Shown here: piece after piece, positions 35,534-44,353 of the stretch
Layout: every line of letters starts with the position of its first letter
How positions within the stretch are numbered: the stretch's first letter is position 1
Source: Helicobacter sp.
GTDB taxonomy: Bacteria; Campylobacterota; Campylobacteria; Campylobacterales; Helicobacteraceae
Length of the DNA stretch: 64,000 nt
Reading direction: 5' to 3'
Assembly: GCF_014799995.1 (NCBI RefSeq)
Contig: NZ_JAAVGY010000009.1
Location: 33,649 to 97,648, forward strand
The notes under the pieces: generated by a model
Told to the model about the DNA's origin: nothing
What the model saw: the letters and a program-made list of their open reading frames with translations, nothing else
Databases searched by the model: none
Translations under genes and position numbers: made by a program

Positions 35534-36184
35534 ATGAAAACAACCACAGAATTTATTGCAAAAGAGGGCTGGAAACCTATTGGCATAGGAGCATTTCTAT
35601 TGTTGCTTTGTTGGTTGTTGGATTGGGAGATTCTTGGATTCCTTTGTTTCATCGTGTTTGCTTGCTTAATCTATTTTTATAGAAACACCGAACGAATGCT
35701 AGAAGACAATGCGAGCGATTCTATTCTATCTCCCATAGACGGAATCATTAAAAATATAGAAAACAAATCCGATGGAATCTACTTGCAAATTCACAAGCCT
35801 ATTTGTTTTTGTGGTATGCTTAGAATGCCTCTGGCAAATCTTGGAAAGTGCGGAGAAGCTTTAAAAACCGAACACATCAAAGGATTAAAAAACGGCGATG
35901 AAATCACAGGAGAACGGATTACAATTACTTTTCATCGTGTAATCCATAAAGATTTAGATTCCAATACAACGCTTAGTTTAACACTTTTTCCCAAATATTT
36001 CGCTCAAACTTCTTTGTATCTTTGGGATTCTAACTTTAGATTAGGGGAACGTATTGGGTTTTTTCTCAATGGCAAGGCGATTCTAAAAATCCCACTTAAT
36101 TCCGAAGTGAGAGTTAATATCAATGATAAAGTATTAGGCGGCAAAACATTGCTTGGCAAGACAAAATCAACACCAAGCCAATGA
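35534..36184 (+). CDS. Phosphatidylserine decarboxylase-like membrane protein, probably not catalytic
   Basis: 216 residues. Two membrane segments (about 18-50) precede a PSD-like domain: DSILSPIDGII, the HKPI segment, ITITFHRVIH. PSD enzymes self-cleave at a Gly-Ser pair to make a pyruvoyl group. At the equivalent place (ERIGFFLNGKAILKIP) there is Asn-Gly-Lys and no Ser, so cleavage is not expected. It sits between ftsH and pssA like a similar gene in Campylobacter. A role in phospholipid handling is inference. The ATG at 35534 follows AAGGAG. Confidence 0.7.
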   Translation: MKTTTEFIAKEGWKPIGIGAFLLLLCWLLDWEILGFLCFIVFACLIYFYRNTERMLEDNASDSILSPIDGIIKNIENKSDGIYLQIHKPICFCGMLRMPLANLGKCGEALKTEHIKGLKNGDEITGERITITFHRVIHKDLDSNTTLSLTLFPKYFAQTSLYLWDSNFRLGERIGFFLNGKAILKIPLNSEVRVNINDKVLGGKTLLGKTKSTPSQ

Positions 36185-36234
36185 GGTTTAAGCCAAAATT
36201 TATGAGGCAAACCTCAAAATGGAGTAAAAAATAA

Positions 36235-36978
36235 ATGAAAATTAATCCATTGTATATTTTACCAAACTTCTTTACGGGTGCTAGTATTTACATAGGAATC
36301 TTAGCAGTTGCCTATGCTTTTGTTGAACGTTTTGAGCTTGCGTGTTGGCTTGTGCTTGTCAGCCTTATCTTTGATGGATTAGATGGACGTGTTGCGCGTT
36401 TAACGGGCACGACAAGTAAATTTGGTGTGGAGTTTGACTCCTTAGCAGATGTTGTTGCTTTTGGCGTAGCCCCCGCAATGATTTTGTTTTTTTATGGCGG
36501 ATTCCATTATGGTAAATTTGGTGTAGTCGTCGCAGGATTGTATGTTGTCTTTGGGGCAATTCGCTTGGCACGTTTTAATGTAACCACTAACAACAATGAA
36601 CCCAATGTTTTTATTGGGCTTCCAATTCCCTCTGCGGCGGTTTTTGTAGTGAGTTGGTTGCTCTTTGAAATGGAGCTTAGCAAGCAATATCCGCAATATC
36701 CTGAAAGCATTTTTTTGCTTCCCTTAATGGTTACAAGCCTGATTATTGCATTTTTAATGGTGAGTAATGTGCGCTATCCTAGCTTCAAGAAAATGAGTTT
36801 TGAGAAAATCAGTTTTGGTAAAATTATCGTATTGATGATGATTATCCTAGCGATTTTATTTATTTACCCCATTTATACGATTGTAACTTTAATTAGTGGC
36901 TATGTTTGCTTTGGTCCCGCGCGTGCAACTTATTATCTTTACCTCAAATATTTCAGCAAAGAATCCCGTAAGGAATAA
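36235..36978 (+). CDS. pssA: CDP-diacylglycerol-serine O-phosphatidyltransferase
   Basis: 247 residues, membrane CDP-alcohol phosphatidyltransferase making phosphatidylserine, the precursor of phosphatidylethanolamine. The signature D-G-x2-A-R-x8-G-x3-D-x3-D is present as DGLDGRVARLTGTTSKFGVEFDSLAD (given here only to locate it, about residues 44-70). About six further hydrophobic segments follow. A leucine-rich short ORF begins two bases after its stop. Confidence 0.94.
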   Translation: MKINPLYILPNFFTGASIYIGILAVAYAFVERFELACWLVLVSLIFDGLDGRVARLTGTTSKFGVEFDSLADVVAFGVAPAMILFFYGGFHYGKFGVVVAGLYVVFGAIRLARFNVTTNNNEPNVFIGLPIPSAAVFVVSWLLFEMELSKQYPQYPESIFLLPLMVTSLIIAFLMVSNVRYPSFKKMSFEKISFGKIIVLMMIILAILFIYPIYTIVTLISGYVCFGPARATYYLYLKYFSKESRKE

Positions 36979-36980
36979 AA

Positions 36981-37064
36981 ATGCGTATGCGATTCTATAC
37001 TTATTATAGTCGGACAAAAAACCTCTTAACACTTTCTATGCTCTCTCCACTGGGGGCATTTTAG
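36981..37064 (+). CDS. leuL: Possible leader peptide of leuA
   Basis: 27-codon ORF beginning two bases after pssA, with AAGGA at six bases. It holds five Leu codons within ten positions (15, 16, 18, 21, 24), including CTC twice and CTG once. Its last third contains a hairpin, TGCTCTC-TCCACT-GGGGGCA with G-U pairs, followed by TTTT (37039-37062). This is the layout of a translation-coupled attenuator: Leu starvation would stall the ribosome and free leuA. The peptide is not homologous to known leaders that I recall, so this is inference. Confidence 0.4.
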   Translation: MRMRFYTYYSRTKNLLTLSMLSPLGAF

Positions 37065-37102
37065 AATCTCATCAACAATAAATTTATATTAAGGATTAAA
37101 TA

Positions 37103-38644
37103 ATGGAAATGATTAAAATTTTTGATACCACTTTAAGAGACGGCGAGCAAAGCCCCGGGGCTTCAATGAATACAGAAGAAAAAATCAAGCTTGCTTTAGC
37201 ATTAGAACGTTTAGGCGTAGATATTATTGAGGCTGGATTTGCCGCGGCAAGTCCGGGGGATTTTGAAGCAATCAATAGAATCTCTGAAGTCGTCCATAAT
37301 AGCACGATTTGTTCTCTCGCAAGAGCTGTGCCAAAAGACATTGAAAGTGCAGCAAAGGCTTTAGAAAAGGCAAAATCAAAGCGAATCCATACCTTTATCG
37401 CTACAAGCCCAATCCATATGGAGTTTAAACTCAAAATGCAGCCTAATGAAGTCATCAAACGCGCAGTAGAAGCGGTGAGTTTAGCGAAAAGCCTATGCGA
37501 AGATGTGGAGTTTAGTTGCGAAGACGCAAGCAGGAGTGATTTAGGATTCTTAAAAGAAATCACACACGCAGTCATTGAAGCGGGTGCAAAAACATTAAAT
37601 TTGCCCGATACGGTAGGTTATAGATTGCCCCAAGAATTAGGTGCAATGATTCGTGAATTAAAGGCTTTTGTAGGAAATCGCGCGATTCTCTCTGTGCATT
37701 GTCATAATGACTTAGGGCTTGCCGTAGCAAACTCTATTGCAGGAATTGAAAATGGCGCAAGACAAGTGGAATGCACGATTAATGGCTTGGGCGAACGCGC
37801 AGGAAACACCGCATTAGAAGAAGTGGTAATGATTCTAAAAACGCGCAAAGACAGATTCAATGGGCTAGATACGCGCATTAACACGAAAGAAATTTATGCG
37901 TGCAGCAAATTAGTCTCCGATATTACAGGAATCCGTCCGCAGCCCAATAAGGCGATTGTCGGCAAAAATGCCTTTGCACACGAGAGCGGAATCCACCAAG
38001 ATGGTATGTTAAAACATCGTGAAACTTACGAGATTATGCGTGCAAGTGATATTGGAATCCCAGAGAATAATGGCTTGGTTCTTGGCAAACATAGCGGACG
38101 CGCGGCATTCAGAGACAAACTTGCCAATATGGGATTTGGCGAGATTCCACAAGAAACACTAGACAAGGCATTTGAAAGATTCAAAGTCCTATGCGACCGC
38201 AAAAAAGAAGTGTATGATGAGGATATTCGCTCCATTATGACAGAGGAAGCAACCAAGATTCCGCAAGTCTTTGAACTCTTGGGAATGCAGATTAGCAGTT
38301 GCTCTAAGGGTGTGCCTCACGCGGCAATTTCTATCCAAAAAGACGGAGAAACAAAAATAGACGCAGCCATTGGTAATGGAAGTGTAGATGCGATTCTCAA
38401 AACCATTGATAGAATCAGCGGACATCAAGGAATCTTGAAAGATTATAAAGTAGAAGCCGTCAGTGAGGGCAAAGACGCCCTTGCTAAAGTCGTTGTCAAG
38501 GTAGAATTTGACCCTACCAAACCTGCTGTGATTGGGCACGGATTGCATTTAGATACAATGCAGGCAACTGCAAAAGCTTATCTTGGAGCACTCAATAGCT
38601 ATTTGTCTATGCGTGAGCTCATCACGAATAAAACAATTTGTTAG
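37103..38644 (+). CDS. leuA: 2-isopropylmalate synthase
   Basis: 513 residues, first committed step of leucine synthesis (acetyl-CoA plus 2-oxoisovalerate). The catalytic barrel starts with FDTTLRDGEQSPG, and the metal-binding HCHNDLGLAVAN and GLGERAGN segments are present. A C-terminal regulatory domain (after about 390), where leucine feedback binds, is complete. AAGGA precedes the ATG. leuB, leuC and leuD are not adjacent. Confidence 0.96.
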   Translation: MEMIKIFDTTLRDGEQSPGASMNTEEKIKLALALERLGVDIIEAGFAAASPGDFEAINRISEVVHNSTICSLARAVPKDIESAAKALEKAKSKRIHTFIATSPIHMEFKLKMQPNEVIKRAVEAVSLAKSLCEDVEFSCEDASRSDLGFLKEITHAVIEAGAKTLNLPDTVGYRLPQELGAMIRELKAFVGNRAILSVHCHNDLGLAVANSIAGIENGARQVECTINGLGERAGNTALEEVVMILKTRKDRFNGLDTRINTKEIYACSKLVSDITGIRPQPNKAIVGKNAFAHESGIHQDGMLKHRETYEIMRASDIGIPENNGLVLGKHSGRAAFRDKLANMGFGEIPQETLDKAFERFKVLCDRKKEVYDEDIRSIMTEEATKIPQVFELLGMQISSCSKGVPHAAISIQKDGETKIDAAIGNGSVDAILKTIDRISGHQGILKDYKVEAVSEGKDALAKVVVKVEFDPTKPAVIGHGLHLDTMQATAKAYLGALNSYLSMRELITNKTIC

Positions 38645-38721
38645 CATTTAGCAAGCTATTAGATAAGTTGCGCTAAAATGCGCAGAATTTTTAAGTTTTA
38701 TCAACAAATTTAAGGAAACCT

Positions 38722-39072
38722 ATGAGTGGAATTTTATTGGTATTGCAGTTTGTATTGGCAATTCTCATTACAACAATTGTGCTATTGCAAAAGAGTTCAA
38801 GCATTGGGCTTGGCGCATATAGTGGAAGCAACGAAAGTTTATTTGGTGCTAAAGGACCGGCGGGATTCCTAGCCAAGCTTACTTTTGGGCTTGGATTATT
38901 GTTTGTTATCAACACGATTGCATTAAGTTATCTTTATGTTCAAGATTCTAAAAGATCCATTATTGATGAAGCGGCTATTCCCGAGATTCCAACGCCTAGC
39001 TTGCCACAAGGCTCTACAACTCCGAGTGCGCCTGCGGCTCCTGCTGCACCTAGCAATACAGAATCTAATTAA
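38722..39072 (+). CDS. secG: Protein-export membrane protein SecG
   Basis: 116 residues, small subunit of the SecYEG translocon. Two membrane segments (about 3-22 and 50-72) flank the conserved LLQKSSSIGLGAYSG and GAKGPAGFLAKLT stretch. The C-terminal tail (after about 85) is rich in Pro, Ser and Ala, which is typical in this phylum. It starts an operon-like series secG-frr-pyrE-RDD. Confidence 0.93.
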   Translation: MSGILLVLQFVLAILITTIVLLQKSSSIGLGAYSGSNESLFGAKGPAGFLAKLTFGLGLLFVINTIALSYLYVQDSKRSIIDEAAIPEIPTPSLPQGSTTPSAPAAPAAPSNTESN

Positions 39073-39083
39073 AGGGGAATCTT

Positions 39084-39644
39084 ATGGATTTGCAAGAAAT
39101 CTACAAACACACAAAAGAAACAATGGCAAAAAGCATTGAATCAATGAAAAAAGAGTTTGGCACTCTGCGCAGCGGGAAAGTTTCTGTTGCGATTTTAGAC
39201 CATATCCGCATTGATTATTATGATACTCCCACTCCACTCAATCAAGTAGGTTCTGTGATTGCACAAGATGCAAGCACGATTGTCATTACTCCTTGGGAAA
39301 AGAATTTACTCAAAGACATTGAACGCGCAATCCAAGAGGCAAATATCGGTGTCAATCCCAATAATGACGGCGAAGTGATTAAACTCTTTTTCCCTCCAAT
39401 GACAAGTGAACAACGTAAAGAAATCGCAAAGGAAGCTAAAAATATCGGCGAAAAATCAAAAGTTGCGATTCGGAATATTCGCAAGGATTCTAATGACAAA
39501 ATCAAAAAACTAGAGAAAGACAAGGCAATCAGCGAAGACGAATCCAAAAAAGGGCAAGACGAGATTCAAAAATTTACCGATGAGGCAGTCAAAAAGATTG
39601 ATGAACTCGTCAAGCACAAAGAAGAAGAGTTGCTCAAAATCTAG
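39084..39644 (+). CDS. frr: Ribosome recycling factor
   Basis: 186 residues. With EF-G it splits post-termination ribosomes. It has LRSGKVSVAILDHIRIDYY, TPLNQVGSV and the late helical stretch IRNIRKDSNDKIKKLEKDK. Length is normal. AAAGGGG lies ahead of the ATG. pyrE starts 25 bases after its stop. Confidence 0.97.
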   Translation: MDLQEIYKHTKETMAKSIESMKKEFGTLRSGKVSVAILDHIRIDYYDTPTPLNQVGSVIAQDASTIVITPWEKNLLKDIERAIQEANIGVNPNNDGEVIKLFFPPMTSEQRKEIAKEAKNIGEKSKVAIRNIRKDSNDKIKKLEKDKAISEDESKKGQDEIQKFTDEAVKKIDELVKHKEEELLKI

Positions 39645-39669
39645 TTTCGCGCTATTCAAGGAATCCACG

Positions 39670-40281
39670 ATGAATATCACACAAATCTATAAGAATGCCA
39701 ACGCACTTTTAGAGGGGCATTTTTTGCTTAGTAGCGGGAGACATTCACCCTTTTACTTGCAATCTGCAAAAGTGCTAGAAAATCCAAAAGTGGCACAAGA
39801 GCTAGCTACTGCTTTAGCACAAATCATCAAAGATTCTGCATTGCAAGTGGATTGCGTGTGCTCTCCAGCACTCGGCGGAATCTTAGCGGGCTATGAGCTT
39901 GCACGCGCACTTGAAGTGCGTTTTATCTTTACAGAACGTGTCAATGGAGTGATGACTTTAAGGCGAGGATTTGAAGTTAAAGAGGATGAGAAAATTCTTG
40001 TCTGTGAAGACATTATCACCACAGGTGGTTCAGCTATGGAATCGGCAAAAGTCGTAGAAAATCTTGGCGCAAAAGTCGTGGGATATGCTGCGTTGGCAAA
40101 TCGTGGCATTTGCAATCGCTACCAAAGCCCCAATCACTTTGAAGCCAAAGAATGCAAACTCAATCCAAGCCTGCCGCTCTTTGCATTAGAAGATTTTGTC
40201 TTTGAAACCTTTGAAGCCGAAAATTGTCCTTTATGTCAGCAAGGCAGCACAGCAATCAAGCCCGGAAGTCGTGGGAATTAA
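39670..40281 (+). CDS. pyrE: Orotate phosphoribosyltransferase
   Basis: 203 residues, pyrimidine synthesis. The PRPP-binding loop is VCEDIITTGGSAMES near residue 115, and the start MNITQIYKNANALLEGHFLLSSG-type N-terminus is that of the class with a C-terminal CPLCQ motif. The ATG at 39670 is chosen because the longer frame overlaps frr. The order secG-frr-pyrE-RDD matches H. pylori as I recall it. Confidence 0.95.
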   Translation: MNITQIYKNANALLEGHFLLSSGRHSPFYLQSAKVLENPKVAQELATALAQIIKDSALQVDCVCSPALGGILAGYELARALEVRFIFTERVNGVMTLRRGFEVKEDEKILVCEDIITTGGSAMESAKVVENLGAKVVGYAALANRGICNRYQSPNHFEAKECKLNPSLPLFALEDFVFETFEAENCPLCQQGSTAIKPGSRGN

Positions 40282-40298
40282 AAACATTTGGAATATCA

Positions 40299-40835
40299 AT
40301 GCGTTGGAGAAAAGTCAAACAAAATCCAAAATCTCCTACGCAAACTAAAAATCCTCAAGCAGATTCTATCTTTAACGCATTACCCAAATTACCCTACAAA
40401 TTAGAGCAGGAATTAGCGCAAAATCCCTCCGATTCCCTACAAATCGCGGGATTTTTAAATCGTGGCAAAGCGCAAGTCATTGATACCTTTATGATTTATT
40501 TGCCCATTATGTATCTCATCACTTATGGCGTTTTAGGTAGTAAAGAAGCCCTATGGGAATCCCTATGGGCACCGAGTGCAGCCGTCTTACTCTACGGAGT
40601 CATTGCAGCAATTTTTACCGCTAAAAGCGGACAAACACCGGGCAAAAAAGCCTATAATCTCTGGATTGTGCGAGAAAATGGTAAAAATGTAACATTTCTT
40701 TTTGCGCTTTTGCGTTTTTGCGCTTTCTTGCTTTCTGGCGTTAGCGTGCTAGGATTGTTTATGCCTCTGTGGCGCAAGGACAAAAAAACACTTCACGATA
40801 TTTTGCTAAAAACAATCGTGTTGCAAAAAGGTTAA
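40299..40835 (+). CDS. RDD-family membrane protein
   Basis: 178 residues. A charged N-terminal tail (about 1-60) precedes three membrane segments, with the family motifs RGKAQVIDTFMIYLPIMY, AKSGQTPGKKAYNLWIV and RKDKKTLHDILLKT. It is a distant paralogue of the RDD protein at 14.5 kb. The function is unknown. Its start, 17 bases after pyrE, has only a weak ribosome binding site (GGAAT). Confidence 0.8.
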   Translation: MRWRKVKQNPKSPTQTKNPQADSIFNALPKLPYKLEQELAQNPSDSLQIAGFLNRGKAQVIDTFMIYLPIMYLITYGVLGSKEALWESLWAPSAAVLLYGVIAAIFTAKSGQTPGKKAYNLWIVRENGKNVTFLFALLRFCAFLLSGVSVLGLFMPLWRKDKKTLHDILLKTIVLQKG

Positions 40836-40890
40836 TTTTCTATTAAATTTATTTTTGGCATAATTACTAACTTTGACAAAGGAGTTTTGA

Positions 40891-41574
40891 ATGGACGGAA
40901 GATTATTTACTTTTGTGGGGTTATTCAACCACGACCACGACTTTATTATCGCATTTCACACGATTTTAGTCGCAATCATTGCGATTATTTTGGCTAAACT
41001 TGCCACCTCAAAATTACAAGTCGTGCCCGGCGCAATGCAAAATGTTTTTGAAGCCTTTTTGGGCGGAGTAATTTTTATGGCAAAAGATGTGATTGGAGAG
41101 GAAAAAGCGCGTCAATATCTGCCGCTGACTGCAACGATTGCTATTTTTGTTTTCTTAGCAAATGCAATTGGAGTTATCCCGGGATTTGAAGCACCCTCTT
41201 CTAGTCTTAGTTTCACACTGACTTTGGCAATGGTTGTCTTTGTTTTTTATAATTTTGAGGGGATTCGCACCTTTGGAGTGGTGAAATACTTTGCACACTT
41301 CGCTGGACCCGTCAAAGCACTTGCCCCCTTGATGTTCCCTATTGAAATCATTTCCCACTGCTCACGATTAGTTTCTCTCTCTTTCCGTCTTTTTGGAAAT
41401 ATCAAAGGGGACGATATGTTTTTGCTTGTTATGTTGATGCTTGCTCCTTGGGTTGCACCACTTCCCGCCTATTTGATTCTAACCTTTATGGCATTCTTGC
41501 AAGCTTTCATCTTTATGATTTTGACTTATGTATTCTTAGCAGGTGCTGTTTTAGCAAGTGAGGAAGCCCATTAA
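40891..41574 (+). CDS. atpB: ATP synthase subunit a
   Basis: 227 residues, stator half-channel of the F0 sector. The essential Arg is in LVSLSFRLFGNIKGDD near residue 165. Five to six membrane segments are visible. AAAGGAG precedes the ATG at six bases. It works with AtpE (20.2 kb). Confidence 0.95.
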   Translation: MDGRLFTFVGLFNHDHDFIIAFHTILVAIIAIILAKLATSKLQVVPGAMQNVFEAFLGGVIFMAKDVIGEEKARQYLPLTATIAIFVFLANAIGVIPGFEAPSSSLSFTLTLAMVVFVFYNFEGIRTFGVVKYFAHFAGPVKALAPLMFPIEIISHCSRLVSLSFRLFGNIKGDDMFLLVMLMLAPWVAPLPAYLILTFMAFLQAFIFMILTYVFLAGAVLASEEAH

Positions 41575-42124
41575 GGCTTACCTCATCACCGAGCCTACAC
41601 TCTATCCTAAAACTCCTTTAAAATTTCACGACTTTTATGCAAGAATCCTAGAGGGGCATTCTATCCATTTCGCTGCTTATCGCGACAAGGATTCCGATTT
41701 CAATCCCGCGCTCATAGAAATTTTTTTAAATCTCAATCAAAAGCATAGAATCGTGAGTTTGCTCAACTCTAATTTAGATTTGGCTATCCAATTTGGCTTT
41801 GATGGCGTGCATTGCAATGGCTCACAAATGCAACAAATTAGAATCGCAAAAAAAAAATTACCCTATGTATTCTTTAGTGCGCATAGCCTTCAAGAGATTC
41901 AAGAAGCCAATCAACAAGGGGCGAATGGAATCACTATTAGCCCAATATTTGCAACTCCAAACAAAGGCACTCCACTAGGGGTTGATTTTCTTAACACCCT
42001 AGAGCCTCAAGAGTTTTCAGCAGAAATCTTTGCGCTTGGGGGAATCATCAGCCAAACACAAATCCAAAAACTCTCCACAACAAAAATCAAAAACTTCGCT
42101 TCCATTCGGTATTTTTTAAACTAA
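41558..42124 (+). CDS. Thiamine-phosphate-synthase-like protein (ThiE/TenI family)
   Basis: 188 residues, TIM-barrel ThiE/TenI-like: AYLITEPTL at the start, FGFDGVHCNGSQM, VFFSAHSLQEIQEANQQGANGITISPIFATPNKGTPLG-type phosphate-binding block (about 100-145) and FALGGIIS. ThiE usually has 200-210 residues; several pyrimidine-phosphate contacts are uncertain, so it may be a TenI-like or non-canonical enzyme. The GTG start overlaps atpB by 17 bases and lacks a ribosome binding site. A run of ten A (41848-41857) lies inside the coding sequence. Confidence 0.7.
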   Translation: MRKPIKAYLITEPTLYPKTPLKFHDFYARILEGHSIHFAAYRDKDSDFNPALIEIFLNLNQKHRIVSLLNSNLDLAIQFGFDGVHCNGSQMQQIRIAKKKLPYVFFSAHSLQEIQEANQQGANGITISPIFATPNKGTPLGVDFLNTLEPQEFSAEIFALGGIISQTQIQKLSTTKIKNFASIRYFLN

Positions 42125-42155
42125 AATATAAAATTTTGCATAAAAATTACTCCAA

Positions 42156-42836
42156 TCAATTCGCAAGTTGCCAATTAAGCAAACTAGAATCTTTCGCCTT
42201 TAGTCTCTCCTCAACATTTCTTTTAAATTCTTGTGCTAGTTTTGGATTTGCGAGCAAAACTCTCACCCCCTCTTGATTGGCATTTGGATTTTGATAAACT
42301 TGATGCGCAAATTGCAGGCTAATAGAATCTTGCGAGGCTTGGATTGAAATACTGGCATTCTTGCTAATCGTGCCACCACGCAAAACACGCAAATAAAATC
42401 CCACACAACCTTTTGCAAACAAAAATTTCGCCAACGCGTTTTTATCCTCTTTTGTCGGATACAAACTTGGAATCTTGAAACATTGCACACGGGGCATAGA
42501 AATTTCCAATACCACTTCCTCATCAAACACCAACCTATCCCCTACCCTCAATCCACTCTCTTGCGCCCCCTCTAGCAAGAGATTCTCTCCCATTCCACCA
42601 TAAGGAATTTTCAAACCCAATTCCTTTTCCCATTGCGCATAAGTCTCTATTCCATAGGCAAATACTGCTTTGTTTGCCCCGCCGTGATGTCTCTTATCAG
42701 CGATTTCATTGCCTATGATTCCACTTTGAGTAATTTCTAAAGACAATACTTCCTTTCCTTTCATCGCACTATCAAAAGAAATTTCGCCACAGGTATAAGA
42801 GGCAATTTGCCCCACAAAAAGCCCTTTTAATCGCAA
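42156..42836 (-). CDS. MOSC-domain protein (YiiM-like)
   Basis: 226 residues. The MOSC domain (about 30-165) has the conserved Cys in SMPRVQCFKIPSL and the GIIGNEIADKRHHGGANKAVFAY and GGMGENLLLEG segments. YiiM-type proteins are molybdenum-cofactor enzymes that reduce N-hydroxylated compounds; that activity here is inferred from family. It begins at TTG with GGAG upstream and overlaps the end of trpCF by 10 bases, so it is the last gene of the trp transcript. Confidence 0.85.
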   Translation of the reverse strand: MRLKGLFVGQIASYTCGEISFDSAMKGKEVLSLEITQSGIIGNEIADKRHHGGANKAVFAYGIETYAQWEKELGLKIPYGGMGENLLLEGAQESGLRVGDRLVFDEEVVLEISMPRVQCFKIPSLYPTKEDKNALAKFLFAKGCVGFYLRVLRGGTISKNASISIQASQDSISLQFAHQVYQNPNANQEGVRVLLANPKLAQEFKRNVEERLKAKDSSLLNWQLAN

Positions 42837-44353
42837 TTTTTATTCTCCTTTTTCAAACAAGCAATGAGGGCTTGAATCTTATGAGAATCTTTTTTGCCCG
42901 CCTTAGATTCTATGCTAGAATTAATATCTAGCATTTTTGCCCCTATTTGCCTTAAGGATTCTATATTTTCTACACCCACTCCACCCGCGACACATAAGGT
43001 TTGCACCCTTGCTTTTAATTGGTGCAAAATTTCCAAATCAATTTCTCGCCCACTGCCACCACCTAAGGCACTTTTGGAATCTAGCAGCACAAAAGGACTG
43101 ACAAATTCTCCCAAATCTTCCACACTCTCCACATTCCAAGCCTCATAAAAGGCAAAGTTTGCTTCCTTTAGCTCTACTCCACCAAACACACCTGCCTTGC
43201 TCACCCCGTGCAGTTGGAGCGCATCAATGACACCCTCTTGGTAAAGCTTGAGTGCGGATTCCATTTGCTCCCTGTCGTCCTTTAAAACAACAACCTTTAA
43301 AATATTAGGAAACTCCTCTAGTGCTTTTGCTATTTCTCTAATACATTCCACTTCCACAAAACGTGGAGAAGTTGGTTCTATGATGAAGCCCAAAATAGCA
43401 AGTTTAGAATCTTTTTGAATTTGTGTGCATAATTCTTGTAGAGATTCTGCGCACATCAAGGCGTCTTGTGTATTGGTAATCCCGCAAATCTTTATCAATC
43501 CAAGTGGAGATTCTAATAGCCTAAAAACATTCCGATAAAAGACATTAGAATCCTCGCTTCCACATTTGATTGCATTGCTTAAGTGCTTTACTGCACCTCT
43601 TGGCTCAAGATTCCTTACGAAATAACTTCCGCACAAGATTCCGCTAAACCCCAAGTTACCTACGACAAAACCATCAAAATTGCAATTCAGAGAGGATTCA
43701 AAAATCACTCTACTTTGTGGATTTTGGCATTGGATTTTGCCTAAAAGATTGTAAGCTTGGATTCTATCAATCACAAAAGTATGCAAATTACGCGAATTAA
43801 TGCCGATAAGTTTTGCTCCCAAAGGCGTAATGAAGTCTATTTCTCTCGCATTATGCACTTCCACCAATGGAGTCAAACCAAGATTCAAGCATTCCTCATA
43901 GAGCACCTTAAGCTGCGAAAACCCTCCATATTGATTGTCTTGTCCAATAAAGACTGCGGCAATGAGCAGCACCATATCTGCGCCAAAATCTCGCGATTCT
44001 GCAATTTGTTCTTTTCTCGTAATAAAATCCTTGCGCAATACGCAAGCATTTGGGTTTGCAGATTTGACTTCTTTTAAATCCTCCAAATCTCCCTTGAAAT
44101 AATCTCCCTCACACAACACAGAAATCGCACTCGCCCCACCTTGCAGGTATTCTTTGGCAAGTGCATTCGGATTTGGAATCGCACCAATTCTCCCCGCGCT
44201 TGGGCTTGCGCGTTTGATTTCTGCAATGATAAAGGGGAAATCAAGAGGAGGCGGATTGAGCGGAACTTCTCGGATACCGCTACGCAAGGGAATTTTTTGC
44301 TTCTTTTCTAAAATTTCCTTTAGAATCGTTGGCACATTATCATAAGATTCCAT
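42827..44353 (-). CDS. trpCF: Bifunctional indole-3-glycerol-phosphate synthase / PRA isomerase
   Basis: 508 residues, two fused TIM barrels. IGPS (about 1-255) has FIIAEIKRASPSAG, VLRKDFI and GINSRNLHTF with the catalytic Lys and Glu. PRA isomerase (about 285-505) has LIKICGIT with the catalytic Cys, and the Asp of VVLKDD. It carries out the third and fourth steps from anthranilate. Its ATG shares one base with the trpGD stop (TAATG). The fusion is also found in E. coli and H. pylori. Confidence 0.94.
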   Translation of the reverse strand: MESYDNVPTILKEILEKKQKIPLRSGIREVPLNPPPLDFPFIIAEIKRASPSAGRIGAIPNPNALAKEYLQGGASAISVLCEGDYFKGDLEDLKEVKSANPNACVLRKDFITRKEQIAESRDFGADMVLLIAAVFIGQDNQYGGFSQLKVLYEECLNLGLTPLVEVHNAREIDFITPLGAKLIGINSRNLHTFVIDRIQAYNLLGKIQCQNPQSRVIFESSLNCNFDGFVVGNLGFSGILCGSYFVRNLEPRGAVKHLSNAIKCGSEDSNVFYRNVFRLLESPLGLIKICGITNTQDALMCAESLQELCTQIQKDSKLAILGFIIEPTSPRFVEVECIREIAKALEEFPNILKVVVLKDDREQMESALKLYQEGVIDALQLHGVSKAGVFGGVELKEANFAFYEAWNVESVEDLGEFVSPFVLLDSKSALGGGSGREIDLEILHQLKARVQTLCVAGGVGVENIESLRQIGAKMLDINSSIESKAGKKDSHKIQALIACLKKENKNCD

